Source: Leishmania donovani (Eukaryota; Euglenozoa; Kinetoplastea; Trypanosomatida; Trypanosomatidae). From it: a DNA stretch of 64,000 nt. The stretch is taken from the NCBI RefSeq assembly GCF_000227135.1, contig NC_018261.1, forward strand, positions 647,453 through 711,452, in the 5' to 3' direction. The notes below the pieces were generated by a model, which was not told the origin of the DNA, searched no databases, and saw nothing but the letters and a program-made list of their open reading frames with translations. Numbering within the stretch: the first letter of the stretch is position 1; each line of letters opens with the position of its first letter. This document shows, one piece after another, positions 38,830-49,991 of the stretch. The position numbers were made by a program, and so were the translations under genes.

Positions 38830-39290
38830 TTAGTAGGACAAGTTGTTTTTATTTTTGCGTGCAACGTGTCCACTCTATCATACAGCATAAGCTCACCTCT
38901 GGTCTACCTCTACTCAGTCACAGACCTCAATCGAGTGGTGCAAAGCAGTGGTTGAAAAGCCTCACGGTCATGTGCCCCGACTTCGTCAGCTGAACGCGGT
39001 CTCTAAACCAAGCCCTGCCCACCACCCGCGCTCTGCAGGTCACCCCACAGCCGCTTCCAGTACGCTGGTCGCCACCTGGCGCATCTCCCTTGGGGTGGCA
39101 GTCATGCTCGCCACCGGTTGGCAGTGCGAGGGCCGGGTGAGTTACGCTCGAGTTGCGTTGGCACTTCGCCTACCGTATGGATGGCAGCAGCGCGTGCACT
39201 GTCGTAGGTTGCTCCGACGAAACGCTGTCCAGGACCGGAGCGCCGACTTCAGTTGTGATACATCTCTCTAGCCTTCTCCTATGTCGTAGA
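38830..39290 (-). repeat. Candidate SIDER-like short degenerate retroposon
   Basis: A GC-richer island of about 400 bases (38880-39275) stands out between A-rich flanks. Read on the minus strand it ends in an A-rich tail (CGCAAAAATAAAAACAA, about 38861-38842), as expected for a retroposed element oriented with transcription. It has no convincing coding capacity (a 107-codon plus frame shows no domain). Size and position in an intergenic region fit the SIDER class of Leishmania; the assignment is inference without a consensus comparison. Confidence 0.35.
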
Positions 39291-40436
39291 CACTGGATCC
39301 TGTGATGCCACGCACTGAGACGTGTGCGCCCCCTTCTCCAACGCCATCCAGATTCACATATATATCACAAGTCAGAAACGGCAACAAAAAAGTTGCATGA
39401 CTACGCACTGCTGTGAAGGAAAGGAAATAGGGACCGAGATGACACACACACACACACAGATATAGTGATTACAAACAACAAAAACTGAAAGAGCAGCTCA
39501 TAGCACCCACATACACGGTTCATCGTGGCGTACTTGGGAAGGTTCGAGGGTGGAAAGGCAAACACGCACTAGCAAACCAAAGGCGGGGCAATGGAGGAGG
39601 AGAATTCCGAACCGAAAACGAAGAGAGAGTTTCGAAAAAGAAAACACTAAGCCAGAACATGTACGCATGTGCGCAGATGCATACGCGAATATGGACGACG
39701 AGCCTGCACACTTCACACCCTCAGGTATTCCACCTGCCACTGGCGAGCACGGCATTGCTCAACCACAGACACGCCGTGCTCTAAACGAAGAGTATGTGGT
39801 AAGACCAGTAGAGAAAAACGACAGATAAGTAAGGCAGGCTTTTAGACTACAAAAACAAATGAATCGCAGTAAACCCAACCACACCAAGCATACACCAACG
39901 AAAAAAAAAATGAAAACACTCACGCTCGCCACACAGGGATAAAGATAATAGAACGTCGCCATCAATCAGAGCTGCGTGGACTAAAACACAGATGCACCAT
40001 GAAGAACCCACGTGCAACCATACATTGAGCTCTGAAACCATCGACGCATGTACGTATGCATGAGAAAACGAATACGAAAAACGCAGTCGCTCCGTTTGCA
40101 AACGCCAGCCATTACCGAGAGAAACGTGACGACGTTTTACATGCGAGACAAACAAGGGGAAAAAGATGGAAGACTTTCAGGCACCTTTTGCACCTCTTTT
40201 TGGGGGAGGGGAGGTGCCAAGCCTCAGTCACTACTACATCAGCACATTGCTCGATGCGCGACGCCTTCTTGGGCATCGGTTTTTGTGACAACTGGCACCC
40301 CATGAGCATCATGAGGCAGGCAGAATGCGCTGCTGCCATGACTTTCCCCTGCTCAAGGACACACATCGGGGCCCATCTGCAGGTGCAACCCTCGTTTCAT
40401 CAGGGTATCGCTCTCTTCCCATACCGTATCCGGGCG
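39291..40436. other. Intergenic region, no gene seen
   Basis: A-rich spacer and 3' flank of the TTC39/IML2-family gene, with a CA tract at about 39442-39458. Nothing coding is supported. Confidence 0.5.
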
Positions 40437-42848
40437 CTACTTTGTGAGCTTCGCCGCCCTCGCCTGCCTCTCTTCCTGCAGGTGATATGAGGCGAGGTGC
40501 GCCTTGAGGTCCATCTTGGCGTGCATGTAGTAATGGGCGGAATCGTACTGCTTATGCAGCTGGTTCATGATGGACTCGGCCGCCTCAAGACTCTCATCGC
40601 GGTACGCGATATAGGCCTTGTCGTACAGTGCAAAAGCCTGTGCGTAGGAGAGACTCCACTGCCGATCCTTGTACTGGGGCGTGTCTCGAATTGCTTTGAT
40701 CACCTCCAAGGCAGCTTGCCGGTCCTTCTTCGACTCGCTGTTCGCCAGCAGCATAGACTTGTAGACGCATAGGCATAACAGCCGGTAGTTCTCAGGGAGG
40801 GAGGCTCTGGGTTCGTGCGGGTTCGGGGATGCAGCAGGCGAGGCAACCTCCCTCGACACAGGCGACCCCTCCGATGCCGCCTTCGAGGAGAAAGCCAGTG
40901 ACCGCGACGTCGCTTTTCCCTTGCTGCGCTCCCGCATCGAGTCCACATAGTCGGACAGTGGGGTGTTGCACTGCACCGGCTCCCGCAAAAGGTACGCGTC
41001 GATCAAGGCCACCATCTTTTCTTTGCGCTCCGCAGGGTACTGATGGGCGATGCCCGCAATTAGACACTTTTCATACGCTGGCAGCGGCACGATATTTCGA
41101 ATGATAAGACCTTCCGGAACGGGTTCCAGCGGCTCGCCCAGCTTCTTCTTTGCAACCACGGTGGACGGGGTAATGCCGTGGCTCACCAGGATCTCCTCCA
41201 TTCGCTTCAGCACGAACTGGTCGTTGTGATTCGGCTTCCCGCCAAGTGTGACAGGTTTGCGCTGCGCTGCCTCCCAGTAGAGCTGGGTGATGGTCTCAGC
41301 GATCGCCTTTCGTGTGGAGACGTCGGAGAAGGTCAGCCCCACCTTCTCCTCGCTCGAGCCAAGGATGCGGTTTAGATCCTCCAGCGGAAAGTCCAGCGCG
41401 CCGTCGGGGTTCTCGATCCCCTCTGCCCATTCCATCTCGAGCATCTCAAGACAGCACGCCTGCGTGTACTGGTACACGGCATTTGCCCACTTGGACGTCT
41501 TCGAGAGGATCTCGAGGCACCGGCTCGCACGCTTCCACTGGTGCACAATGGCGTAGTTGAACCACTGATCGTACAGGACGAAGTCGCGGAGCTGCGGCAT
41601 GGCAGCAAGCAGCTGTGAGTTACTCGCAATAGCAAGGCAGTTATTCAGCTTAGAAATACTCAGATCTACGGAGCGCGTCAGCCGCTCGATACGACCGTCG
41701 AGCCAGAGATGCAAAATCGACTCGCGCATTTTTTCCTTCTGCAGCACCTCTGTGCGCACTTCGTGTGCAACGGGCAGGTAGGAATCGACCAAAAACGCCG
41801 ACGTCGCTGGCAGCATGCCGTAGAGTGCAAGCAGCAGGGCACTGGCAAAAGGCGACAGCAGCGTGTCGCTCTTGAAACACTGGCGGACAAGCTTCAGTCC
41901 TTCCTGCCGGTCGCCTTCGACGCCGATGAAGCGGAGCACAGCTCGAACGTTGTCTGGCAGGATGGAAAGTGCGAGCTTCATTGCACCGAGGCCGAACTCG
42001 ACGCAGTGCACCGAGTTGCGGTCGAGGCCGAGTGTCTCTAGCGCGGCACTTTGTTCGAGGGAGGCGTGTCTTGCGGTTAACCAGCTTGGAGACCGCAGCG
42101 GTGAATTCACGTCGCTGTCCCCCTCCTCGGCAGCCGCGGGCTTGTGCTGGGACGTCTTGACGGTCTCTTTGCCTCCGTACTTGGCCTTGTAGCGGTGCTC
42201 TAGCTCCATGTAGAGGGACTTGTAGCTGCTGTTCGCGCGGTTCAGCGCTAGTCCAGCCTTCACGAGCGCTGAGACAGACTGCTGGAGCACGAAGACGAAG
42301 CAGCGCAGGGCCTGGCTCTCCGCGTGCATTGTTTTCGCGCGGAACTCCGCGGCGCTGAGCCAGTTCCCCTCCGTCTCCTTATTGCGCTGAAACACCTTAG
42401 AAAAACCTCGGGATAGCATGCTCTTCTCCCTGGACATCACCTGTGTGGCGAGCGCGCTTGACCTGGTGAGTAGCTCGAGTGCTATGTCTGCCTGCGCCTG
42501 CTCCATCGAGAGGCCGCAGCGCACAAATGCAATCAGTCCAGCTCCGCACACCGCCAGAGGGTCTTCGCTCATGCGACTCCTCAGCGTCGCCTCGCAGTCA
42601 GCGATTCTGTTGGCAAAGAAGGCATCGACTGCATATTCGATGTGCGAGTCCATGTTCCTTATCATGTCTGGGGTGAGGTTGCGCAGCCGCTCGACTTCGG
42701 CGCGGCTGTGATTGAACAACTTCGAGTTCGCCTCGTCGTCCAGCTGCTCCAGCTTCCCGACATTGAGCTCCTCCTCGACCGCCTCCATGTCCATCGGGTC
42801 AGCATGGCGTTCCGCCAGCGACGCACTCGTCTCTGCGCTTTCCGACAT
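40437..42848 (-). CDS. TTC39/IML2-family tetratricopeptide protein
   Basis: 803 residues, ATG 42848, stop 40439-40437. After an acidic N-terminus, residues 75-130 carry the family-type opening (AVDAFFANRIADCEATLRSR). The middle region reads as paired helices with features of the Iml2/TTC39 family: ALSILPDNVRAVLRFIGVEG followed by DRQEGLKLVRQC, then SPFASALLLALYGMLPA, and FNYAIVHQWKRASRCLEILS followed by KWANAVYQYTQACCL. The C-terminal TPR-like part contains QWSLSYAQAFALYDKAYIAY, EAAESIMNQLHKQYDSAHYY and a basic terminal helix. There is a 40-residue Ser/Ala/Pro-rich linker near 645-690. Yeast Iml2 helps clear inclusions via lipid droplets, and animal TTC39 proteins have roles in lipid handling and traffic; the role here is unknown. 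No membrane segment or signal peptide is seen. Confidence 0.8.
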   Translation of the reverse strand: MSESAETSASLAERHADPMDMEAVEEELNVGKLEQLDDEANSKLFNHSRAEVERLRNLTPDMIRNMDSHIEYAVDAFFANRIADCEATLRSRMSEDPLAVCGAGLIAFVRCGLSMEQAQADIALELLTRSSALATQVMSREKSMLSRGFSKVFQRNKETEGNWLSAAEFRAKTMHAESQALRCFVFVLQQSVSALVKAGLALNRANSSYKSLYMELEHRYKAKYGGKETVKTSQHKPAAAEEGDSDVNSPLRSPSWLTARHASLEQSAALETLGLDRNSVHCVEFGLGAMKLALSILPDNVRAVLRFIGVEGDRQEGLKLVRQCFKSDTLLSPFASALLLALYGMLPATSAFLVDSYLPVAHEVRTEVLQKEKMRESILHLWLDGRIERLTRSVDLSISKLNNCLAIASNSQLLAAMPQLRDFVLYDQWFNYAIVHQWKRASRCLEILSKTSKWANAVYQYTQACCLEMLEMEWAEGIENPDGALDFPLEDLNRILGSSEEKVGLTFSDVSTRKAIAETITQLYWEAAQRKPVTLGGKPNHNDQFVLKRMEEILVSHGITPSTVVAKKKLGEPLEPVPEGLIIRNIVPLPAYEKCLIAGIAHQYPAERKEKMVALIDAYLLREPVQCNTPLSDYVDSMRERSKGKATSRSLAFSSKAASEGSPVSREVASPAASPNPHEPRASLPENYRLLCLCVYKSMLLANSESKKDRQAALEVIKAIRDTPQYKDRQWSLSYAQAFALYDKAYIAYRDESLEAAESIMNQLHKQYDSAHYYMHAKMDLKAHLASYHLQEERQARAAKLTK

Positions 42849-45507
42849 GGGGGCACCCTATGAAAACCGCCTACAGTGCAAACAGCTTCCGTTGCCAAGG
42901 AGGGGAGAGATCAGGAGGGAGACAAACACACGGGGGTTCCGAAGAGGGAGTACCGCCAGCGTGAGGGAAGGGGGCGGTGAGAGGAGAGGCAACGGCGCAG
43001 ACACACACGCACACACAAAACAAAGCATGCGCGAATGACGAGCTGCTATGAAAGGTGCCGGTGTGGGCGAAGCGTCACAAGTTGAATGCGGGGCAATACA
43101 GCACAGAAAGCAAGAGCAGTGAACCGACCGTGGCTTGTTTTTTTTTTCCGCGTGCGCGAGGGGCCCAAAGGCCGAACACCAGGAAAGCGCAGCAGCAATA
43201 GCAACGAGAGCACGAGGAAGGCTTTTCGAGTATCTGCGCGCGTGCAGTTTACCACTAAAAGTATGCTGTCAGGTGACTTTTATGATGTGCATACAAGCAC
43301 AAACGAACACCCGTGCACGTACAGAGTCGACACGAGGTAAAGGATAGGGATGCGAGTTCAGTTCGTGGTGAAGGTTAAAGGAGAACGAGAAACACGGGAA
43401 ATGGAAAAGGGCAAGAACAGGTGATTGCTTGTGCTTTCCGGCTGTCGAGTCAGTTTTATTTGCTTCGCTATATATATGCTCGTATGTATATATATGTAAT
43501 GTAGTGTTACACCACACTAGGGGAGAACACGGCGGTGTGGCGAATATGCAAACGCCTACACACACCGACACACAAGAAGGAAAAAGAAAACGCCATGCCA
43601 TTCAACTTGAAGTGCACCGGCGACCAGCACAGTGGGTCACCGAGAGAGAGAGAGAGCAATGATGATGTAGAGCGGGGAGAGGAGAGGGGTGAGAGGTCAC
43701 CAAGACGAGCGCACGGCACCGCACCCTACAGAAGAGGGAGCCCCATGGGGTACGCAGGGTCGCTTTCCTACAGAAAAGGAGAGAAGCAGCACTGGTGTGA
43801 TGGGCAAGGTTGATCATCTGTAGGGGTGCGGCACGCAACTCGAGGCAACTGCTAGCGACTCGAGCAGCGACGCTCGGACCTTTATGTTCATCATTTTTGT
43901 GTTTGGCTGCGGATCGTAGACGGCGCGGGGACCTCGAAATGGGAGTGCTGGGGGGGGGAGTTGAGGGAGAGTGCCAACCCGCTTTCAACACCGTTCGCGC
44001 CCAACTCATTTTGGAGGAGCCTGGAAGACAACAGAGACACAAACTGCTCGAACGCAGACATGGAGGCGGAGAGCCCCAAACACACGATATAATCGATAAC
44101 GGCCACCTTCATCCACTCCACGACCACACAGACATCGAGAACTAAAGCTGCGCACCCTTTTCGATCCTGTATTGCTCGCCAGCAGCCCCATAGGAGGTAG
44201 AGGAGAAGAGGTGCTCTGATCAAAAGACGACACGAAGATAGATCGAAGGGTGGTACAACAAGCCGCGCCGGCGTTGGTGGTGGTGGGGGGGAGAAGGTGC
44301 AGGGTTGTGATAACCCTCGCAAAGGCAGCACCACGTGAAACTTCGACGCTGGTCCTCGATGCCGATGGACAGATATTAGAAACACAGAAACATGAGAGTG
44401 TCAGACACGCACGCGCAGAGAGAGGGAGAGATGGTCATCCCTGAAGCGCGGCGTGGCTCAACAACGCACAACAAAATGTTGTTGCTCAACACAAACCCGC
44501 GCAGTTAGACGCACGTATCTGGTCTACAAGCAGAAAAAGCAACAGACAGAGAAAAAAACCAACGACGCAGTGCACCCATAGACACCAACAATGCATTCAC
44601 ATGCAAAGAACGAGCGAACAATGAAGGAGGGAGGGGGAAGAGAGTGGGTGGGTGGGGAGGGGGGCATCTGAGCAGAGAAGGGAAGAAAAATGACACAGAA
44701 AGCGAGGGAGACGAGATAGATTTCATAGGAACTCTCCCCTTTCCCACACAATACAGAGTTGACGCACATACACAATGGAAAAGGCTTTGTTTCCAGCTCT
44801 GTTTGGCGGGTGTTTGTTTGGGGAAGCGCGATCAAAAGCGGCAGAAGACTTGTGTGCCTGCGACAAAAGGACAGAGGTGCAGCGAGTTCTCCGGGAAAGT
44901 CTGCAAAAAAAAAAGGGGATGAGGGTGCGCAGAACATGTAGGCGTACACACCCACATGCATACAAGCACGCACACATACACACATACACCCCTGCACACA
45001 CACACATCTACATACATACGCGAGTGAGACACCGCTAGCAAGAGAGCCCAACGAAGACAACAACGATGAAGCCTCTTCGGCGCAGCGTAAAGCACGTCTT
45101 TTGACAGCGGCACGACAGAGTGAACAGCAAAAAAGAGCCCCTCCAAACGAAAAACACAAAAATGAAAAAGGACAGCGCCCACCAACGAATAAAGATGAAG
45201 AGTGGGCACAGCAGGTGCAACAACATCACAGTGAGGCAGACGGTAATAGACCCAAGCAGCTGGCCAGAGGGTGAAAGGGGAGGGTTGAGTGGAGGAGACG
45301 GCGAAGAACTACACAGGCGTGCCACCGAGGTAGCACACGAGAGCCGTTAAGACGCACCTGACTAGGCAAATACTGTTCGAAGCAACAAGCACATAGAGAA
45401 GATGTCAACACAGAGACTCACGGGGAAAAGTCAACGCTGACGTGTGCAGCTGAAGGGGAGACAGCGGGGAAGCATATGACAAACACGTATCCAGGTCTGT
45501 CCCTCTG
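42849..45507. other. Long intergenic region, no gene firmly supported
   Basis: 2.7 kb spacer with a TA-rich patch at 43470-43500, a G-run near 43950 and a CA-rich stretch at 44940-45015. One minus-strand frame (43891-44385, 164 codons) has a less skewed composition than its surroundings in its C-terminal 100 codons, but has no recognised domain and is not called as a gene. Confidence 0.45.
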
Positions 45508-47205
45508 CTAGTGCTTTTTCAGTGCAGAGAGTTCCGCTTCGAGATCCTTGACGGTGCTCTGCAGGTACTGAATGACGCTGCGCTGCTCTAGGACAAGCTG
45601 AAGGAGATGGGACTGATCTTGGCGACCTTCCTGGACTAGCTTGAACAGTTCCCGCATGTGACGCGACATGGCCGCCGGGTCAGACATGTCGTCGACGCCA
45701 TCGTCCTCAGTCATGTTGAAGACGCTCTCGTTCTGGCCCTCGCAAGAGTCGTCGCTGGTGGATGTCTTCACATGCAAGGGGTCTTCCTCTTCATCTGCGT
45801 TCTCCGCTTCGACTTCGTCCACCGCGCCCTCCTCATCCACGTCGCGGTCGCTGACGTCGACGTGCGGCGAGCGAAGAAACTCCTCGTTCGGGTAATCGGA
45901 TGAGTCATGCGCACGGCCGTCGCAGGCCTCCCTCGCTGGCATATCCATGAGAGTGCGGCGAAACGACATTCCGGCTGCCGCACTGGCATCGCCGTCCTTG
46001 GTGAGGTTCGCGGAGGCGAGCAAAAAGGGGCCGCGGGCGTCTGCAAAGCTCTGCAAAGAGCTTCCCAGGCAGGCTGCCGAGTCCACGAGCTTTGAACGCC
46101 CCTCTGTCATGGCGGGCTCCACCGCTGTGCTGGCGGACTTGGCCGACTTCGTCTGCGTCATGGCCTGCACCATGGTACTTAGCCCCGCCAGCACCTCCGG
46201 ACGCAGCGGTGTCTCGCCGCTCTCCAGCTGGTGGCGCAGCTGCCGCAAGTTCTCCTTGGACAGGGCATGCAGAGTCTCATCTTTGGTCCCACCGGTGCCG
46301 AGGTACATGGTGTCGAAGCCGCGAGTGGAGGTGGTGCTCCACATGTCGTCCATCGTATCGCCGACGGAGGTCAGCTTGGCAGGGCGGATGCGCGACAGCG
46401 AGGCGACCTCAGAGGTAGACATGGCATCCACTTCGCTGGACTCTACCATGAGGCTGGCTGCCGTCGTCTCGGGAAGCACCGTCGTGGTGGACGCGTTGCG
46501 CTGGCGCTGGAGGTAGGGCACACCAGAGGCGGCGATGTTTTCCACCCTGAGCGGGGCAGGGCCACGGGATAGCTCGTGCAGGTGCTGGTTTAAGTTGGCG
46601 GAGCTGAGAGGGTCTGTGTGGTGTCGCGTCGGGCTGCCTACCTGCGGATCCACGCTGGCGTCCTCAATGTTCCACCCGTTGCCTTCAATGGACGTCTCGC
46701 CACCATGCAGGCTGGCGTTGCTGTATTGCGTGACGGAGTCGGCAACCTCGCTGCTGAGGTCGCCCGGGTCCCGGGTGCGACCGGCGGCAGTCAACACTGA
46801 GGCCTCTCTGTGATCCCCGACCTCCTCCTTTTCAGTGTTCAACTTCGGCAAGTTCGTGCCGTAGTCGACGTAGGCGTCGTCGGGAATGACGTCCAACCGC
46901 AGGGGTACATCTCCTGTCTCTACTCGGCGTGTGAAGCCGTGCAGGTTATGGTTGCTCAGCGCCAGTTGCTGAGGCGGTTCATGATAGACTTTGATGGCGG
47001 TGCCCTCGAACGACGGCGTCATCGCATCCACGGACATGCGACTCTTCGAGTCGGACTGCGGCGACTTGATACCCGGATGCGCTACTGGGCTGCTCGTGCC
47101 GACAGTCAAGTTGCTGATCTCATCGTACTCATCAAAAACAGACTCGCCTTGGCGAGTGGCGTGTCCATCACGCGAGGCCGCTACCGATGACGTTTCTGTA
47201 TCCAT
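45508..47205 (-). CDS. Hypothetical protein with three internal PLR repeats and a C-terminal coiled coil
   Basis: 565 residues, ATG 47205, stop 45510-45508. No known family is recognised. Three related segments are visible: about 81-107 (LALSNHNLHGFTRRVETGD, then VPLRLDVI), 202-224 (SANLNQHLHELSRGPAPLR, then VENI) and 314-341 (ALSKENLRQLRHQLESGETP, then LRPEVLAG). They share a pattern L-S-x-x-N-L-x-x-x-x-x-x-L/R-E-x-G-x-x-PLR-x-E/D-x-I/L. Between them the chain is Ser/Thr/Asp-rich and probably disordered; residues 455-490 are strongly acidic. The last 40 residues (LLQLVLEQRSVIQYLQSTVK onward) form a heptad-like coiled coil suited to dimerisation. No membrane segment or signal peptide. A scaffold or cytoskeletal role is possible but not shown. 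Confidence 0.74.
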   Translation of the reverse strand: MDTETSSVAASRDGHATRQGESVFDEYDEISNLTVGTSSPVAHPGIKSPQSDSKSRMSVDAMTPSFEGTAIKVYHEPPQQLALSNHNLHGFTRRVETGDVPLRLDVIPDDAYVDYGTNLPKLNTEKEEVGDHREASVLTAAGRTRDPGDLSSEVADSVTQYSNASLHGGETSIEGNGWNIEDASVDPQVGSPTRHHTDPLSSANLNQHLHELSRGPAPLRVENIAASGVPYLQRQRNASTTTVLPETTAASLMVESSEVDAMSTSEVASLSRIRPAKLTSVGDTMDDMWSTTSTRGFDTMYLGTGGTKDETLHALSKENLRQLRHQLESGETPLRPEVLAGLSTMVQAMTQTKSAKSASTAVEPAMTEGRSKLVDSAACLGSSLQSFADARGPFLLASANLTKDGDASAAAGMSFRRTLMDMPAREACDGRAHDSSDYPNEEFLRSPHVDVSDRDVDEEGAVDEVEAENADEEEDPLHVKTSTSDDSCEGQNESVFNMTEDDGVDDMSDPAAMSRHMRELFKLVQEGRQDQSHLLQLVLEQRSVIQYLQSTVKDLEAELSALKKH

Positions 47206-49530
47206 TCCACGAGAGAGGGAGAGACAGCCAAGCTACAAAGGCGGGAAGGGAAAGGGAAGCGGCGAGGCAGTACAGCGCGACCGAGAATGACAAGGCGTTT
47301 ACAGAGGCAAGGAATACGACCACCGGGCTAAGCGGCACGACTTCAGTCCTCACAGACAGCAGCTGATTGGGTATTCGTGGATAACAGCCCGAACTCAGCT
47401 TCGTAAGCCGTGCTTGTGTCAGAAATAGAGAGAGATCAGCGAGGCTGCAGGTGTGGCTCAGGTCTTCGCGGTTCTATCGACGATGAAAAGAAAAAGATCA
47501 GGAAGAGCGCGCGAAAGGCTGGAGGGATGGCGGTGCTCTGTTTTTGTCCAGTTCTGTGAGGAGCGTCCGTGTGGGCTGCTGAGGTTCGTCAGTCTGCTCT
47601 ACGTTTCTTTCAGCCGCTTTTTGTCTCTTCGTCAAAGCCGCTGCGGCACTTCCTGCGGACCAGCAGCAGGCCCGGAAAAGAAGAAAACGTTCTTTGTGCA
47701 GCGTCCAGATCAGGGTGATCTGCGAAGACACAACTGTTGACAGGGCCAGACCGAAGAATCGGAAAGAGGAGAAGGCGAAAGAGAGAGTGGGGGAGAGAGA
47801 GAAAGGCAAAGAGAGGCTGAGAAATGCGTGCTTGTGTGTTGTATGGCCGAGAAATACACAAGAGGGGGAGGGGGAAACAGTGTAGAGAAAGGAAGGGTGA
47901 GGTGGTGTGTGTGGGACGGGTGGGCGGAGGTGCTAGAAAATGCTCTTTGTGGAATGTTGCTGTTGTGGACGCGGGGGTCGCGCAGATGTGCGATGAGGGG
48001 AGGGGGATGGGGATCCATCGTAGCACACGCGCCCGTAAAGAAGGATGTGTGGTAGAACAGGAGGGGCGGCATGAAGCGTGTGTGAACGAGATTCAGGGTA
48101 CATGTGAGCGATTTCGGTAAGCCACAGTGGTACCTTCTACGTGGCTCTTTTTCACGGTGTCGATGTGGTGGCAAGTAAACTGCCGTTTTCCCTTCAACCT
48201 TCGTCAGGGTGGGGTGTTGGAGGAGTTCCTCTCAAGCGAAGCGCCTCATCAAGCGGATGGAAACAGAGATGGCTCGCTCACCCTACACGCATCCAACCTC
48301 AACAGTCGGAGAGACAACATGGTTAGTCCTTCCCTGTGTTGTGGCGACCCGAAGGTGGATCGGAAGTCAGTCTCTTCTTAACGGAGGCCCAACGACACAC
48401 CTCAGCGTGCGGCCTATTGCGAGTGCCTCTCCTATTTGCTTCTTCACGAGGCAACTGGTGAGCAGAACCTCAGAAAGCATACCGGAAAACAAAACCTAAA
48501 AAAAAAAGATAAACCGCGTAGGGCCCGCATATCTCCATGAACGTCTGTCTGCCACTTCCTCTTTCTTGCGCGAGAACGCCTAGTAGCGATGTGCGACGTC
48601 ACGACTGCGCTGCCATCGTGGCGACTGTATAAGTCGAATCTGTGCTTGTGACTCGCTGAGAAATGCCGACGACAACGATAACGACTGGGGACAACACGCA
48701 GCATGGCGGGAAGGAGGAGGGCAAGAGGCAGGTGGTCACCACAAAAGGCCGGTGCAAGGCCCATTGAGGCATCCAAGAAGAGAAGGGTGATGACAGCATG
48801 CACACTCGCGAACATGGCAGATCCGATCAGAAATACAAGAAAACGGAGAGGCAGAGAGTTTCATTTTTTTTAGAGAGCACATATCGAGCACAGAGACAGA
48901 GAAAGAGACATTGTTGCTGTCATTCTCTGAGGCGCTGTCGATGCAGCCTCTTTGGGAAGCCTCCATTCATCTACATGAAAAGGAGTACGTAAACAAATCC
49001 CTGGATACTAACAGGCAAGTGGTAACGCTGAAGGCACCCAAGCACACGCAAGGCAGCAAGCATGAGTCCTCACGTCCGATCCGGCGAAAAAAAAAAAAAA
49101 CATATAGAGAATCAGAGAGGGAAATGAAATAAAAAGAGAAAGACACAGGCTCGCGCAAAACGAGCAATACCCAACACGTTCCATGTACATGGCGAGGGGA
49201 ACGTGTGTCTCTACAGAGATGCAAGAAGGAGATCCAAAGAGGCATCACAGAGAGGGAGGGAGAGAAAGCTTGAAGTCCACATACAAACGATACAAGAGAA
49301 ACGTAAGAGGAGCACGTCGAGCACAGTCCGACAGCACCGAGAAAGGAAGAACTAGTCACTCGAGCTCATACCCACACGCTCGGAGGCTAGCGCGGGTGTG
49401 AAGAGTGTAAGTAGCCAAGGGCTCAATCGAGATGCAGCCACGCCGCGTCCTCTTTTCGCCTGTTATCGCTCTTCATTCTCCTCTTTTCCCTTCGAGCGAC
49501 GCACTGTATTCAGTGATGCTCTTTTCGAGT
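47206..49530. other. Long intergenic region, no gene seen
   Basis: 2.3 kb. Purine-rich on plus between 47400 and 48010, and A-rich around 48490-49150 with an A-run at about 49087-49100. Minus-strand frames of up to 154 codons are pyrimidine-driven (Ser/Pro/Leu/Phe/Cys) and show no domain. Confidence 0.5.
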
Positions 49531-49991
49531 TTAGATCTGTTTCGCAGTGGTGCCGCGGTTGTCGATTGTCTCCTGGCGACGGTCCACGACACCTGCGAGC
49601 GAGCCGGCGTTTCGGTCCACGTTTGTCGGGCCGCCCTGCTTTGCAGCACCGGTGTAGGTGCTTTTATCATCATGGAAACGCACCGTGTCGGCCTTGGTGC
49701 CGCTGGACTTGGGGGCGGCGTTGGCTATCATGGCCTCGATGTCAGCAGGGGTCTTCTTCATCTTGGCTGCGATCTCGGGAATAGCCTTTTCCTTGAACTC
49801 CGTGAAGCTGATTTTGCGTGCTTCCTTCGCCTTCACCTTGCTGAAGAGCAGGTCGGCGTCCGTCGACGTGAAGCTCTTGCCAATGATCTTGCACTCCTTC
49901 AGCATTTTGGAGAAGTGCGAGTTGTCCATTTCCTTCGACGGCGCGCTGCCGAAGGACGCGAGGGATTCAAAGGGATCTGAAGATCAGCCAT
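49531..49991 (-). CDS. p25-alpha/TPPP-domain protein, apparent one-base frameshift after codon 4
   Basis: An uninterrupted frame of 132 residues runs from ATG 49929 to the stop at 49533-49531. It contains the p25-alpha core: FSKMLKECKIIGKSFTSTDA, DLLFSKVKAKEARKISFTEF, AIPEIAAK, and a C-terminal TPPP-like TVRFHDDKSTYTG stretch. The family domain begins earlier, and the same frame continues upstream of that ATG with DPFESLASFGSAPSKE, a good match to the family's first helix, before meeting a TGA. A further ATG at 49991 opens another frame (MADLQ...). One missing base at about 49980 (in CTTCAG) would link that ATG to the conserved helix, so the gene probably starts at 49991 and the break is a sequencing error or a real mutation. 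TPPP proteins bind and stabilise microtubules; in protists they are linked to the flagellum and cytoskeleton. Confidence 0.84.

Noticed and set aside
38948..39271. 107-codon plus-strand frame in the candidate retroposon
   Set aside because: Opposite to the transcription direction, no domain, and better explained as chance within a GC-richer repeat.
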